Assembly (NCBI GenBank): GCA_029269725.1
Contig: JARJHS010000001.1
Span: forward strand, 1,054,001-1,118,000
Direction: 5' to 3'
DNA from: Pollutibacter soli
Lineage (GTDB): Bacteria; Bacteroidota; Bacteroidia; Chitinophagales; Chitinophagaceae
DNA: 64,000 nt
Position numbers and translations under genes: made by a program. Of this stretch, positions 17,390 to 27,254 are shown piece by piece (position 1 is the first letter of the stretch; each line of letters starts with the position of its first letter). The notes beneath the pieces are model-generated. The model ran no database searches. It was not told the DNA's origin and was given only the letters and a program-made list of their open reading frames with translations.

Positions 17390-18319
17390 ATGAGATCAAC
17401 AATCACCCTTACCCTCATCCTTCTCACATTTACAGTTTCTGCACAAAAAATCGATGGAAGTTGGTATGGTCGTGCTGATGTTTTATTGGAAGGGTCTCAC
17501 AACAACTACCTCGCTGAACTTACGATAAAACAGAAAGGGTCTGAAGTACAGGGTATTATGGGATACTATTTTAAAAATAGTTACCAGAGTTTTTTTGTTC
17601 GTGGTCGCTACAATCCAAAGACACGGTTGATCGAATTGAAGAACGTTCCGATCATGTATTTCAGAACCTCGATGGCTAAAGCTACGGTGGATTGCAGGAT
17701 GGATTTTGAAGCAACCCTGGTTAGCAGTCAGCAAAGAACATACCTGAAAGGTTATTTCCTGCGCGATCCGCAATACAAATACACCTGTCCTGACCTTAGC
17801 ATTAATTTTACAAAAGATCTTGATGAAAAAAATCCGGACAGCGTCTTACGTGATGGCATAGCCGCGCAAAGAATCTGGAAACCCGCCGAGGAAGAACCTG
17901 TCGTTACCCCCGAATTTATTGTCGAACAGAAAAAAATAGAACCTACTCCGCTTCAGCTGGCGTTTGAAAAAAGAAAGCCATTGGTTATAAAGGAGCTTCA
18001 GGTCGAATCGGATTCGCTGCGAATGACTTTTTACGATAACGGAACTATCGATGGCGATACGATTTCTGTTTTCTTCAATAAAGTTCCGGTATTGACAAGT
18101 CGTGGCCTTTCCGTTCAGGGCATAAACCTGTATGTTGGTCTTGATCCGAATGTTGAACTGAATGAACTGAGTGTTTTCGCAGAAAGTCTTGGTACAATCC
18201 CGCCTAATACTGCCCTTGTCATTATTGAGGATGGCATCAACAGGTTCGAGCTATTTTCTACGGCTGACTTTGCAAGGAACGGAACAGTTTATATCAGGCG
18301 AAAGAAAGTGCAGAACTAA
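17390..18319 (+). CDS. Secreted protein of unknown function
   Basis: 309 residues from the ATG at 17390. This start is chosen because it opens directly with a signal peptide (MRSTITLTLILLTFTVSAQ). An upstream ATG overlapping the smpB stop would bury that signal. The mature part begins KIDGSWYGRADVLLEG and contains beta-rich stretches (AELTIKQKGSEVQGIMGYYF), an acidic proline-rich middle and a C-terminal beta domain. I recognise no family beyond Bacteroidota envelope proteins. Gene position suggests independence from smpB. Confidence 0.75.
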   Translation: MRSTITLTLILLTFTVSAQKIDGSWYGRADVLLEGSHNNYLAELTIKQKGSEVQGIMGYYFKNSYQSFFVRGRYNPKTRLIELKNVPIMYFRTSMAKATVDCRMDFEATLVSSQQRTYLKGYFLRDPQYKYTCPDLSINFTKDLDEKNPDSVLRDGIAAQRIWKPAEEEPVVTPEFIVEQKKIEPTPLQLAFEKRKPLVIKELQVESDSLRMTFYDNGTIDGDTISVFFNKVPVLTSRGLSVQGINLYVGLDPNVELNELSVFAESLGTIPPNTALVIIEDGINRFELFSTADFARNGTVYIRRKKVQN

Positions 18320-18321
18320 TA

Positions 18322-18390
18322 GTTCGTTGTTCGTTTTTCGTTGTTCGTTGATCGTTTTTCGTTAATTGTTCTTCGTTGTTTGTTTGAATT
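18322..18390 (+). repeat. TTCGTTGTTCGTT repeat cluster
   Basis: Imperfect copies of TTCGTTG and TTCGTTTTTCG fill most of the spacer between two convergent genes. Same family as 13677-13702 and 56271-56310. The rest of the spacer to 18532 shows nothing recognisable. Confidence 0.65.
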
Positions 18391-18532
18391 GCTGCAACAG
18401 GATTTGCAAACCTATACGCAATTGCTGAAGCCTATGAGAAGTAAACTTTTCTAAAGCCATATCTTTTTGTATGCAAGGAGTGATTTCTTTACAACATCCG
18501 GCCTTTCAGCCTGCAGACTCACTCATTTGATG

Positions 18533-20026
18533 TCAGCTTTTCCCCGCAAGTACTACGGCGTTTTTTCTTCTATAGAGGTAATATCCGGCAATAGCGCCAA
18601 TCGCCAAAGCTCCGGCTCCGGCCATATATCTTTTCAGGGTACGGTTTAACGCGAGTTTTCGTTTATCCACCAATGTGGCATAGTCAAGCAATGGTAACAA
18701 ACTGTTATCCGGTAAAATCTTATCAACACAAAGCCTGACTTCTTCCGGAGCGGTTTGTGTGGCAAGCCCCAACCCCGCAGATTGAAGCATAGCAACATCT
18801 TCAAGTGAATTGCTGATAAATACAATATTCTTTTCAGGAATACTGAATTTCTCCGTGAGGTAAGTAAGGATATTTGTGCGGTCAAATCCATGCTCAGGGT
18901 GACTGAAATATCTTGGAAATTCCAACACCCCGGTAGTCAGACCTTTTTTCATCTGCAGTTTGTTGGAAAAGCAATAATCAAAACCCAATCTGTTTTTGAT
19001 ATGGTTTGCAACGACGTCAAATCCTTCTGAAAGAAGAATGGTGATATAACCATTTTGTCGAAGCAGTTTTATTACTTCTTCCGCATGTTTTATTGTATCT
19101 ACTTCATCTGCGATAGCCTGCAATTCCGGGAGAGAAATTCCTCTGAAAAGTTCAGCAATCTTTCTCAGTCTCGTTGCTGAATCTCTTGCTGTGTCATTGA
19201 TATACCTGAGATCATCTTCAATGCCAAAATGATATGCCGCTATCTCATTAAAATCTGCTTTTAAAATAATATCCAGATCAATGATCATTATTTTTCGCAG
19301 ATTCAAAATGGATTCCTTAATTGCGAAATCCATCTCGTCGCTGATCGCATGGATATTGGAAAGTGTTTCCAGGTTTTCAATCGATGATACAGAGGCACGT
19401 TGCAAAATTGTTCTCGAGACCTGGCGTGACATTTTACTCAGTGACTCCAGGCTCTGCATATCATTTTTTATAAATCCGATACTAACTTCTTTTATGCGCA
19501 ATTGCATATTGTATGCGTCGATCAGCAGCGCGATATCCACACCATAGTCGTTTTCAAATTCAAGTCTCTCCAGATATTTTTTTCTTGAAGCGATCATGCC
19601 GCTCAACGGTTGGGTAAATTTTTCCAGCTCGGGGAAAAAAATACTGAGTAAAGGTTTGGCAACGAGCTGGGTTACACGACCAGCCTGCCTGTCAAAAAAA
19701 GATTTTACAAAATCTGCTTCATCATTGATCAACGGATCCGATAAGATGGATACAACATCAGGAGGATAGGTGAGGATATCAGCATCGAGGTATACGATTA
19801 TATCGTAACGGGCAGCAATCATGCCTTCGTGCATAGAAATACCCTTCCCCTTGTGAGAACTGGTAATAACACGAGCGCCTTCTTTTAACGCTTCTGACAC
19901 AGTATTATCCGTAGAGTTATCATCCACCACTATGATTTCATATTCGAAAGCTGTGGGCCTGATTCTCTGGATCACTTTTCTTATTGTGGCACCTTCGTTT
20001 AAAGCGGGTATAATTATACTTACCAT
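18533..20026 (-). CDS. GT81-like glycosyltransferase fused to a HAD-like domain, C-terminal membrane helix
   Basis: 497 residues from the ATG at 20026; a TTG at 20140 would add 38 residues. Residues 1-240 resemble glucosyl-3-phosphoglycerate synthase: VSIIIPALNEGATI, EIIVVDDNSTDNT, SSHKGKGISMHEGM, the metal-binding DADIL, then RVTQLVAKPLLSIFFPELE with FTQPLSGMIASRKKYL. Residues about 245-440 look like a SerB-type HAD phosphatase: first motif DLDII, a mid Lys in QMKKGLTTG, and last motif SNSLEDVAML, where the usual GDGxND is degraded. Residues about 470-490 form a membrane helix (AGALAIGAIAGYYLY) ending in YRRKN. It could make and dephosphorylate a glycosyl-phosphoglycerate on one chain. Whether the HAD part is active is uncertain. 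Confidence 0.75.
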   Translation of the reverse strand: MVSIIIPALNEGATIRKVIQRIRPTAFEYEIIVVDDNSTDNTVSEALKEGARVITSSHKGKGISMHEGMIAARYDIIVYLDADILTYPPDVVSILSDPLINDEADFVKSFFDRQAGRVTQLVAKPLLSIFFPELEKFTQPLSGMIASRKKYLERLEFENDYGVDIALLIDAYNMQLRIKEVSIGFIKNDMQSLESLSKMSRQVSRTILQRASVSSIENLETLSNIHAISDEMDFAIKESILNLRKIMIIDLDIILKADFNEIAAYHFGIEDDLRYINDTARDSATRLRKIAELFRGISLPELQAIADEVDTIKHAEEVIKLLRQNGYITILLSEGFDVVANHIKNRLGFDYCFSNKLQMKKGLTTGVLEFPRYFSHPEHGFDRTNILTYLTEKFSIPEKNIVFISNSLEDVAMLQSAGLGLATQTAPEEVRLCVDKILPDNSLLPLLDYATLVDKRKLALNRTLKRYMAGAGALAIGAIAGYYLYRRKNAVVLAGKS

Positions 20027-20140
20027 AGATATCACCAATTCATTATGTAAATATTGTTCCAGCTGACCCGGATCAGCGCAATTATACAGCAATTGTTTAA
20101 CCAAACCGGGAAGAGAGGTCCTGACTGCGTTAGAAGACAA

Positions 20141-20788
20141 TTAGAATTGAACAGCAGTGGAAGACTGAAATTGGCTGAAACCCTGGGTATAAACAGTTTC
20201 TGCCAGGGAAAGTTTGGATAATGGCAAAATAGTCAGCATCAGGTCGTAAAAAAGACTGCAAAATGCAGCTAAATAATGTGTTTTAATTGTTTGTTATGAA
20301 TTTTAATGGCAGCAGTTTAATGAGATAGCGATTCAAATGCACAGAAATAAAAGTGAAGAACATCTTTGTTTACCAGGGAACATCAGATGGGCTGAAGCCC
20401 GATTTCTTTTTTTGCACTTTAGCCTCTGGCTCAAGCAAGGGAATTGAAAGGCTAAGATTTGTTAAGATTAATTTCAGTCAATAATTATTTCAATTATCCC
20501 AACTTCAGCTGGGGATATACAAGATTTTAAGAAACTTGGTTTAGCCCCTCAATAAAAACCAATTTTGAATTCTCACAATAATGATCAGATCGATGCGATT
20601 TCAGTTTTTCGCTTATTAACTGACGATCCCGTGATTGATAAAGTGTGAACTATTAATAGAGATGATAATCACTGGTGATTTCAACTATTTCCGGCTTTAG
20701 CTGGGTGATGCCGACAATAAAAAGAAACCAGACTTTAGCCCATCAAACACAATTGTTTTATCAACTTCATTTTAATCCTGCCTTACGG
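20141..20788. other. Gene-free stretch with GGCTGAAGCCC-type short palindromes
   Basis: About 650 bp with no supported gene. It has several related words: GGGCTGAAGCCC near 20390 followed by a T-rich run, TTCAGCTGGGGATA near 20500, and CGGCTTTAGCTGGG near 20693. These look like scattered copies of one decayed repeat. Nothing else was recognised. Confidence 0.5.
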
Positions 20789-20820
20789 CAAAAAAAAGAG
20801 ACGCAAAGCTTTGCATCTCT
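20789..20820 (-). terminator. Intrinsic terminator after parC
   Basis: On the minus strand AGAGATGCAAAG pairs with CTTTGCGTCTCT with one mismatch (G-T) and almost no loop, followed by seven or more T. It sits 28 bp past the parC stop. Confidence 0.8.
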
Positions 20821-20847
20821 ATACATTCTTTTTTCTTTACGCCTGGA

Positions 20848-23361
20848 CTAAAATAACTCTCCCTGCGGACTCTCAGGCTTATGCACCCATTCCATCTCTG
20901 TGCTCTTAGTGAAATCGGCAAGCTTATTACCTACGGCTTTCCATCCCATTACTTCAACAAATCCATCCAGTTTAACCTTGGTCGTGCGCGCCTGCTGACC
21001 CCGACCGGATTTGATTTCGACAATCGGTTTGTCGACTGTTGTCACAGCCTCGAGCATATTCCCTTCGCCTTCTTTGATGAAGCTGAATTTGCTGTGTAAC
21101 GTTGTTGTTTCAATCTTGAATCGCTTGACATTGAATTGCAATTTTTCCATGTCGCGATAAATAGCTGTTAGCAGTTTTTCAGGATTGAATTTTTCTATAA
21201 GAATGATTTGCTTTATATCGAAACGCTGATTCTGATCCGTATCGGTAATCTCGTAAGTACCATCCTGGTAAATGACAAGAATTTTCTCATCAGGCTGAAA
21301 GCTTCCCAGGAACTCCCCTTTCTCTTCTGTATTCAATCTTCCGAACTGATCATCAAACCAGAGTTTCAATGCTCCCAATGTAGATACCCCGGCTTCCTTC
21401 AGTTTAATAGAACGAATCGGATATTTCGTTACCTGGTTTCCAATTGAAGATCGGTTCTTGATTTCCATTTCTTCAAAATAGAAATCAATATTCTTATTGC
21501 GTGCTGAACTGTTTGCACTTAGTGTAATGCTTACTGATTCAGCTTCACCGTTGGGATTTGCGCTGAAATAGTTGACTTTACTCTTTTCATGACCACGCGT
21601 GAGATCATAAATTTTATCTCTAGTAATACCGGTGACATTGAAACGCTTTGCATATGCAATTCCCGTTTCGCCGTCGGTGTAGATCATATTGTAAGTAAGG
21701 CGATCGTCATTCTTTTGAAATACCGCGAGGTGAATAATATCCTTTCCGATATACACCTTCTCTCCTACTTTTACGATTTTCATCTGCCCGCGCCTGGTAA
21801 AAACGATGATGTCATCGAGATCAGAACATTCAACTACAAACTCATCTTTTTTCAATGACGTACCAATAAATCCGTCAGCACGATTAACATATAGCTTCGC
21901 ATTTGCAATCGCCACCTGTCTCGCTTTGATGACGTCGAAGGGTTTAAGCTCAGTTCTGCGTTTTCTGTCTGCACCATATTTCGATTTCAGGTTTTCGAAA
22001 TAAGCAACTGCAAAATCAACAAGATTGGCCAGGTTATTTTTCGTGTCCTTAATATCTTTCTCGATACCCTTAATCTTTTCATTCAGTTCATCGATATCGA
22101 GCTTATAAATTCTTCGTACGGGCTTTTCCGTAAGCCTGAGGATATCTTCTTTCGCGATTGCTCTTTTAAGTTTTTTCAGAAACGGTTCAAAGGCTTTGGC
22201 GATCGCTTCAATCACTTTGTCCCAGGTAGCGTGTTTTTTCTCGAGCTCTTTATAAATCTTTTCTTCGAAGAAGATTTTTTCCAGAGAAGAATAGTGCCAT
22301 TGATCCTGCAGTTCTGCCAGCTTAATTTCCAGCTCTCTTTTCAGCAGCTCACTGGTACGGTCAGTTGAAATTTTAAGCAGTTCAGAAACACTCAGGAACA
22401 AAGGTTTCTGATTGACGATAACGCATGCATTCGGCGCAATACTCACTTCACAATCCGTGAACGCATAAAGCGCATCGATGGTGATATCCGGTGAAATCCC
22501 CGGTGCTAATTCGATCGCCACTTCTACATTCTTTGCCGTGTTATCGGTTACCTTTTTTATTTTTATTTTGCCCTGGTCATTGGCTTTCACAATGGAGTCC
22601 ATCAACTGTGTTGTGGTAACGCCATAAGGCACATCGCGGATAGCGAGTGTTTTCTTATCAACTTCCTCTATTGTCGCACGGCACCTGATTCTTCCTCCTC
22701 TTTTACCATCATTGTACATGCTGGTATCGGCCATTCCTCCCGTTTGGAAATCAGGATACAGTTCAAACTTTTTTCCACGCAGGTATTTGATCGATGCGTC
22801 AATCAGTTCATTAAAATTGTGAGGCAGAATTTTTGTTGACAACCCCACTGCAATGCCCTCAGCACCTTGCGCGAGCACCAATGGAAACTTCATCGGCAGC
22901 GACACCGGTTCTTTTTTTCGGCCATCATAGCTTAACTGCCATTCTGTTGTTTTGGCATTGAAGGCAACCTCTAACGCGAACCTGCTCAGTCTCGCTTCAA
23001 TATACCTGGGTGCAGCCGCATCATCTCCCGTCCTTACATCGCCCCAGTTTCCCTGGGTTTCAACGAGTAATTCTTTCTGACCCAAATTCACCAGCGCGTC
23101 CTGGATACTCGCGTCTCCATGCGGATGGTATTGCATGGTCTGCCCGATAATATTGGCCGCTTTATTCAGCCTGCCATCATCCATTTCCTTCATGGCATGA
23201 AGGATGCGGCGTTGTACGGGTTTCAATCCATCATCAATCGCCGGTACCGCACGCTCGAGTATTACATAAGATGCATAGTCCAGGAACCAGCTTTTGTACT
23301 GGCCATGGATACCGGATTCCATCCCTGTTACTTCATTCAATAATTGCTTCGAATTCGTCAT
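20848..23361 (-). CDS. parC: DNA topoisomerase IV subunit A
   Basis: 837 residues. The N-terminal breakage-reunion domain has YASYVILERAVPAIDDGLKPVQRRIL, the HPHGDASI loop, and AAPRYIEARLS with the DNA-attacking Tyr in PRYIE. A coiled coil lies at about 430-470, and the C-terminal region from about 500 is a divergent beta-pinwheel (EFVVECSDLDDIIVFTRRG). The protein cuts and passes duplex DNA to unlink replicated chromosomes, as an A2B2 complex with ParE. Subunit B is encoded upstream in the same operon, with a DUF1835 gene between. It is ParC rather than GyrA because of the paired gene and the C-terminus lacking a clear GyrA box. Confidence 0.93.
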   Translation of the reverse strand: MTNSKQLLNEVTGMESGIHGQYKSWFLDYASYVILERAVPAIDDGLKPVQRRILHAMKEMDDGRLNKAANIIGQTMQYHPHGDASIQDALVNLGQKELLVETQGNWGDVRTGDDAAAPRYIEARLSRFALEVAFNAKTTEWQLSYDGRKKEPVSLPMKFPLVLAQGAEGIAVGLSTKILPHNFNELIDASIKYLRGKKFELYPDFQTGGMADTSMYNDGKRGGRIRCRATIEEVDKKTLAIRDVPYGVTTTQLMDSIVKANDQGKIKIKKVTDNTAKNVEVAIELAPGISPDITIDALYAFTDCEVSIAPNACVIVNQKPLFLSVSELLKISTDRTSELLKRELEIKLAELQDQWHYSSLEKIFFEEKIYKELEKKHATWDKVIEAIAKAFEPFLKKLKRAIAKEDILRLTEKPVRRIYKLDIDELNEKIKGIEKDIKDTKNNLANLVDFAVAYFENLKSKYGADRKRRTELKPFDVIKARQVAIANAKLYVNRADGFIGTSLKKDEFVVECSDLDDIIVFTRRGQMKIVKVGEKVYIGKDIIHLAVFQKNDDRLTYNMIYTDGETGIAYAKRFNVTGITRDKIYDLTRGHEKSKVNYFSANPNGEAESVSITLSANSSARNKNIDFYFEEMEIKNRSSIGNQVTKYPIRSIKLKEAGVSTLGALKLWFDDQFGRLNTEEKGEFLGSFQPDEKILVIYQDGTYEITDTDQNQRFDIKQIILIEKFNPEKLLTAIYRDMEKLQFNVKRFKIETTTLHSKFSFIKEGEGNMLEAVTTVDKPIVEIKSGRGQQARTTKVKLDGFVEVMGWKAVGNKLADFTKSTEMEWVHKPESPQGELF

Positions 23362-23384
23362 ACACTTTTTATATCAGCTACTCA

Positions 23385-24209
23385 TTAAACCTGTTCTGCT
23401 ACTTTTGATTTGATCTCAAAGTCTTTCATTCCTTTCAATTCGCCCTGTACGTCAAAGCCAGATCCTTCTGATATGTTCTTCTTTAACCGCCACAACAAAT
23501 AGGCGTCACCGGTAGCGTTTTTATTTTTTGAAAGAAAGTGGTGTATTACTTTGCTTGCTTTTTGCCAGTCAGCGGTAATGTGTTTTAATAATGTTGCATC
23601 GTAATAATCTTCATCAAACTGCACCAGCTTTTTTCCACCTTCAAGAATTCGCACCATTTTCCCCTCGTTGCAGATACGAGCCCATTCATCGGGATCAACT
23701 TCAAACTCGCTCAGCGTTATCGGGCGGGCCAGTTTTTTTGCTTTAATAAATTCCTTCGGAGGAATCTGGCTCAGCCATTCAGGATAAAAAATCTGCCCTT
23801 TTTCATTGATGAATGGAAGATTATTGAGGTACAAAATGTACACCCTACCCTGGTAATCTTTCAGCTGCGACATCAGCCAGTAATATCCACTCACATCATG
23901 TTTATTCTGTGCCGCCCAGATCCACAAAACCTCTTTCTCATCAGCATTCAGTTTTTCCTTTAAAGAGGAAACCAGCAACGGATCATCAATATTATTCTCT
24001 TTTGCCAGTCCGCTGAATTCGCTGTTGGCAAGGATCTCTGCCCACCAATTAGAACGGGCAACAATTCCTACTTCAGAAAAAATATCCTGCAGAGGGCCAA
24101 CTGCAAAATCATCTTTTACCTGCAAGACTTCGCCTTTCAGACTTTCATCCATTTCAATCGCTTTTTCGAGCGTCTCAACATCAGCAGCATTGAATACTAT
24201 ATGTATCAT
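23385..24209 (-). CDS. DUF1835 domain protein inside the topoisomerase IV operon
   Basis: 274 residues. The N-terminus, MIHIVFNAADVETLEKAI, followed by LQVKDDFAVGPLQDI, is characteristic of DUF1835. A second part (about 150-260, ARPITLSEFEVDPDEWARICNEG) resembles the DUF3658 partner. No catalytic motif stands out. It lies 23 bp before parC and 48 bp after parE on the same strand, so it is probably co-transcribed. Function unknown; the location may reflect convenience rather than a role in DNA topology. Confidence 0.82.
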   Translation of the reverse strand: MIHIVFNAADVETLEKAIEMDESLKGEVLQVKDDFAVGPLQDIFSEVGIVARSNWWAEILANSEFSGLAKENNIDDPLLVSSLKEKLNADEKEVLWIWAAQNKHDVSGYYWLMSQLKDYQGRVYILYLNNLPFINEKGQIFYPEWLSQIPPKEFIKAKKLARPITLSEFEVDPDEWARICNEGKMVRILEGGKKLVQFDEDYYDATLLKHITADWQKASKVIHHFLSKNKNATGDAYLLWRLKKNISEGSGFDVQGELKGMKDFEIKSKVAEQV

Positions 24210-24257
24210 CTATGGACAGATTAATCGTTTTGTGTTTTGTCAAATTGAAATTCCAGC

Positions 24258-26174
24258 CTAAGCTTCAGCCATTGGCAGCTCAGCGTTATCTTCCACTTTA
24301 TCCAGTTCAACTTTCAGATTGGAAACAATAAATTCCTGGCGCTCCTGCGTATTCTTCCCCATATAATATTCCAGCAGGTACTGGATATGTGTATGCTGTT
24401 CCAGAAATACAGGTTGCTTGCGGATATCCGGTCCGATAAATTTTCCGAATTCTTCGGGAGAAATTTCACCCAGGCCTTTGAAACGGGTAATCTCCGCTTT
24501 TGCTCCCAGCTTTTTAATGGCTGCAGCTTTTTCCTGTTCGTTGTAACAATAGATCACTTCCTGTTTATTCCTCACCCGAAATAAAGGCGTATCGAGAATG
24601 TATACATGTCCGTCACGAATCAGGTCAGGGAAAAACTGCAGAAAAAAAGTCATCAGCAATAAACGGATATGCATTCCATCGACATCAGCATCGGTAGCAA
24701 TGATGATGTTCTTATACCTCAACCCTTCATTGCCATCTTCGATGTTCAGCGCATGCTGCAGGAGGTTGAACTCTTCGTTTTCGTAAACAATCTTTTTGGT
24801 AAGCCCGAAACAGTTCAAAGGTTTACCGCGCAAACTGAAAACGGCCTGAGTTTCTACATCACGTGATTTGGTTATGGATCCGCTGGCAGAGTCTCCTTCG
24901 GTTATAAATATGGTACTCTGAAGCTGACGTGCGATGAATTCTTCTTTGCCTTTATTCGGAGGATCATCATTCATGTGGATACGGCAATCCCTGAGTTTTC
25001 TGTTGTGCAGGTTGGCTTTTTTTGCGCGCTCGTTAGCAAGCTTTTTAATCCCTGCAAGCTCTTTTCTTTCCTTCTCGCTTTGCTCAATTCTCTTTTTCAA
25101 CGCTTCTGCAACAGCAGGATTCTTATGCAGGTAATTATCCAGTTCACGTGTAAGAAAATCCGACATGAAATTCTTCATGCTCGGACCTCCCTCAGAAATC
25201 GTCAATGAACCCAGTTTTGTTTTTGTCTGTGATTCGAACACCGGTTCCTGCACCCGAACAGCAATTGCCGCAACGATACTTGCACGTATATCTGATGCCT
25301 CGTAATCTTTTTTATAGAAATCCCTTACTGTTTTTACCAGGGACTCCCTGAACGCCGCCACATGTGTTCCTCCCTGGGTCGTGTATTGACCATTCACAAA
25401 ACTGTACAGATCTTCACCATACTCATTGTTGTGGGTCATCGCTATTTCGATATCCTCTCCTTTGAGATGGATGATCGGGTACCTGATCTCATCTTCATTG
25501 GTTTTCCTTTTCAGCAAATCCAGTAATCCGTTTTTACTGATGAATTTTTTTCCATTGAAACTGATCAGCAGGCCGGCATTGAGATAACAATAATTCCAGA
25601 GCTGGTTTTCCAGGTAATCCGGGATAAAATGAAAATTCCGGAAAACAGTATTGTCAGGTATGAATGTTACCAGCGTACCATTGGATTGCCCTGATTTTGA
25701 TTCCTTTTCCTCTTTTATTAAAACACCTTTTTCAAACGAAGCAGACTTTTCTTTTCCGTCACGAAATGCAGTAACACGAAATGAACTGCTGAGGGCATTT
25801 ACTGCTTTCGTACCTACACCGTTAAGTCCGACACTTTTCTGGAAAACCTTACTATCGTATTTAGCACCGGTATTGATTTTGCTGACAACATCAACCAGCT
25901 TTCCGAGGGGAATTCCGCGACCATAATCGCGAATTGTTACCGTATTATCTTCTATGGTAAGATCAATCTGCTTGCCATAACCCATCATATGCTCGTCGAT
26001 ACAGTTGTCCAGTACTTCTTTCAATAACACATAAATTCCATCATCCGGACTGCTTCCGTCGCCAAGTTTACCGATATACATTCCGGGTCTGAGCCGGATA
26101 TGCTCACGCCAGTCAAGGCTTTTGATGGATTCCTCGTTATATTCAAAAAGGGTGGACTCTTTTTCCTTCGCCAT
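24258..26174 (-). CDS. parE: DNA topoisomerase IV subunit B
   Basis: 638 residues. The GHKL ATPase domain has [22 protein letters not shown] and [14 protein letters not shown]. The TOPRIM domain has [11 protein letters not shown] and the acidic [13 protein letters not shown]. The C-terminal part ends with [13 protein letters not shown]. It supplies ATP-driven strand capture for topoisomerase IV. First gene of the parE-DUF1835-parC operon. The promoter must lie in the 640 bp upstream. Confidence 0.95.
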   Translation of the reverse strand: MAKEKESTLFEYNEESIKSLDWREHIRLRPGMYIGKLGDGSSPDDGIYVLLKEVLDNCIDEHMMGYGKQIDLTIEDNTVTIRDYGRGIPLGKLVDVVSKINTGAKYDSKVFQKSVGLNGVGTKAVNALSSSFRVTAFRDGKEKSASFEKGVLIKEEKESKSGQSNGTLVTFIPDNTVFRNFHFIPDYLENQLWNYCYLNAGLLISFNGKKFISKNGLLDLLKRKTNEDEIRYPIIHLKGEDIEIAMTHNNEYGEDLYSFVNGQYTTQGGTHVAAFRESLVKTVRDFYKKDYEASDIRASIVAAIAVRVQEPVFESQTKTKLGSLTISEGGPSMKNFMSDFLTRELDNYLHKNPAVAEALKKRIEQSEKERKELAGIKKLANERAKKANLHNRKLRDCRIHMNDDPPNKGKEEFIARQLQSTIFITEGDSASGSITKSRDVETQAVFSLRGKPLNCFGLTKKIVYENEEFNLLQHALNIEDGNEGLRYKNIIIATDADVDGMHIRLLLMTFFLQFFPDLIRDGHVYILDTPLFRVRNKQEVIYCYNEQEKAAAIKKLGAKAEITRFKGLGEISPEEFGKFIGPDIRKQPVFLEQHTHIQYLLEYYMGKNTQERQEFIVSNLKVELDKVEDNAELPMAEA

Positions 26175-26800
26175 AGTCTCAATCAGGTTTTTTAAAGGAA
26201 GTGAACCGCGAATGTATCGCTAATTTTTTTAGCAAAAAATCCGGCGCGCAAATATAGTAAAACCAGATGGGCGGTTTTCGGTCGGTTTTCAACGGGATGT
26301 TAATAATTAGTGAGGATTATGAAGTGAAGAGAATGAAGCGGGATTAATACCAATACAAAACAGAATTATGATCAAAATAAGTATTTCTTAAGTCAGGCCC
26401 TGCCTCTACCCGAAACAATACGCGTGCAATTTTTCAAACAAGCCGTGATTCAGGGGAGTCATCGGCCGGCCTGTACCTGCTCACTACTACCTCCTACTGC
26501 TTACTGATAAGTTCTTTAGTAATAAATTTCTACCACATATCCATCAGTAAATGTACGAAATGGTTTAAACGCGAGTGCTAAAAATTGTATATCAACCACT
26601 TACATATAAGATTTGAGGATAAAAATTAATTAACTAAAAGGATTGGAAATTACTCATTTGAAATTGTAAATTGCAAATACAAATCAGGAATTCCTATGGA
26701 TTCTGATATCCAATCTACTCAGCTGCGCACTACCCGTTAAATTCTACGAACCCGTTATTTATCGCTTGCTGGCCTGTTGATAATTTAAATCTTTACTTTT
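26175..26800. other. Gene-free stretch between parE and a small hypothetical gene
   Basis: About 630 bp between divergent genes, AT-rich in the second half. No supported gene, no hairpin of note and no recognised repeat. It should contain the parE promoter near 26180-26260. Confidence 0.4.
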
Positions 26801-26814
26801 AAAACAGTAGATGT

Positions 26815-27084
26815 ATGTACTCGTTTGCCCTGCTGGAGTCTGGATGTTATTACCTGATTCAGGAAAAAGAAAATACTCCCCTGAGTCTGATAAGGATTAA
26901 CATGGATAGTGATCATTGCGTTTTCATATCGCAATACGGAGATGAAGAAAAACTGATCTGGAAACGGAAGTCTGACCCGATTCTGGATATAGTTGAACTT
27001 TTGGATGACAAAGCTGTTGAAGCATGGGAAGCAACTTATAATAAGGATGCTTTCAATTATGAAGAAGAGGAGGAGGATGAATAG
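26815..27084 (+). CDS. Small acidic hypothetical protein
   Basis: 89 residues, ending in a glutamate/aspartate-rich tail (YEEEEEDE). The body (YLIQEKENTPLSLIRINMDSDHCVFISQY, then EEKLIWKRKSDPILDIVELLDD) suggests alternating strands and helices. A TACTTTTA sequence at 26794-26801 could be a -7 box. A perfect 11-bp hairpin follows the gene. I recognise no family; coding nature is supported by regular codon use and the flanking terminator. Confidence 0.6.
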   Translation: MYSFALLESGCYYLIQEKENTPLSLIRINMDSDHCVFISQYGDEEKLIWKRKSDPILDIVELLDDKAVEAWEATYNKDAFNYEEEEEDE

Positions 27085-27168
27085 TGTGTAGGCTCTACTG
27101 ACTAAAATCTCTGAAATTCTTTCAAACCTGTTTCAGAATAGTTTGCCATTCAGTATGATAACTGATCA

Positions 27169-27204
27169 GGAGGCTAAAATGATTAACGTTTTAGCCTCCA
27201 ATTT
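27169..27204 (+). terminator. Perfect 11-bp hairpin, probable terminator
   Basis: GGAGGCTAAAA and TTTTAGCCTCC flank a 9-nt loop, followed by AATTTT. It lies 85 bp after the small acidic protein gene. The T-run is short, so termination may be partial. Confidence 0.6.
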
Positions 27205-27254
27205 TAACAGGTGTTCCATAAATTTAGTTGCTAACTTTTCGTTACGTAAAAGGT

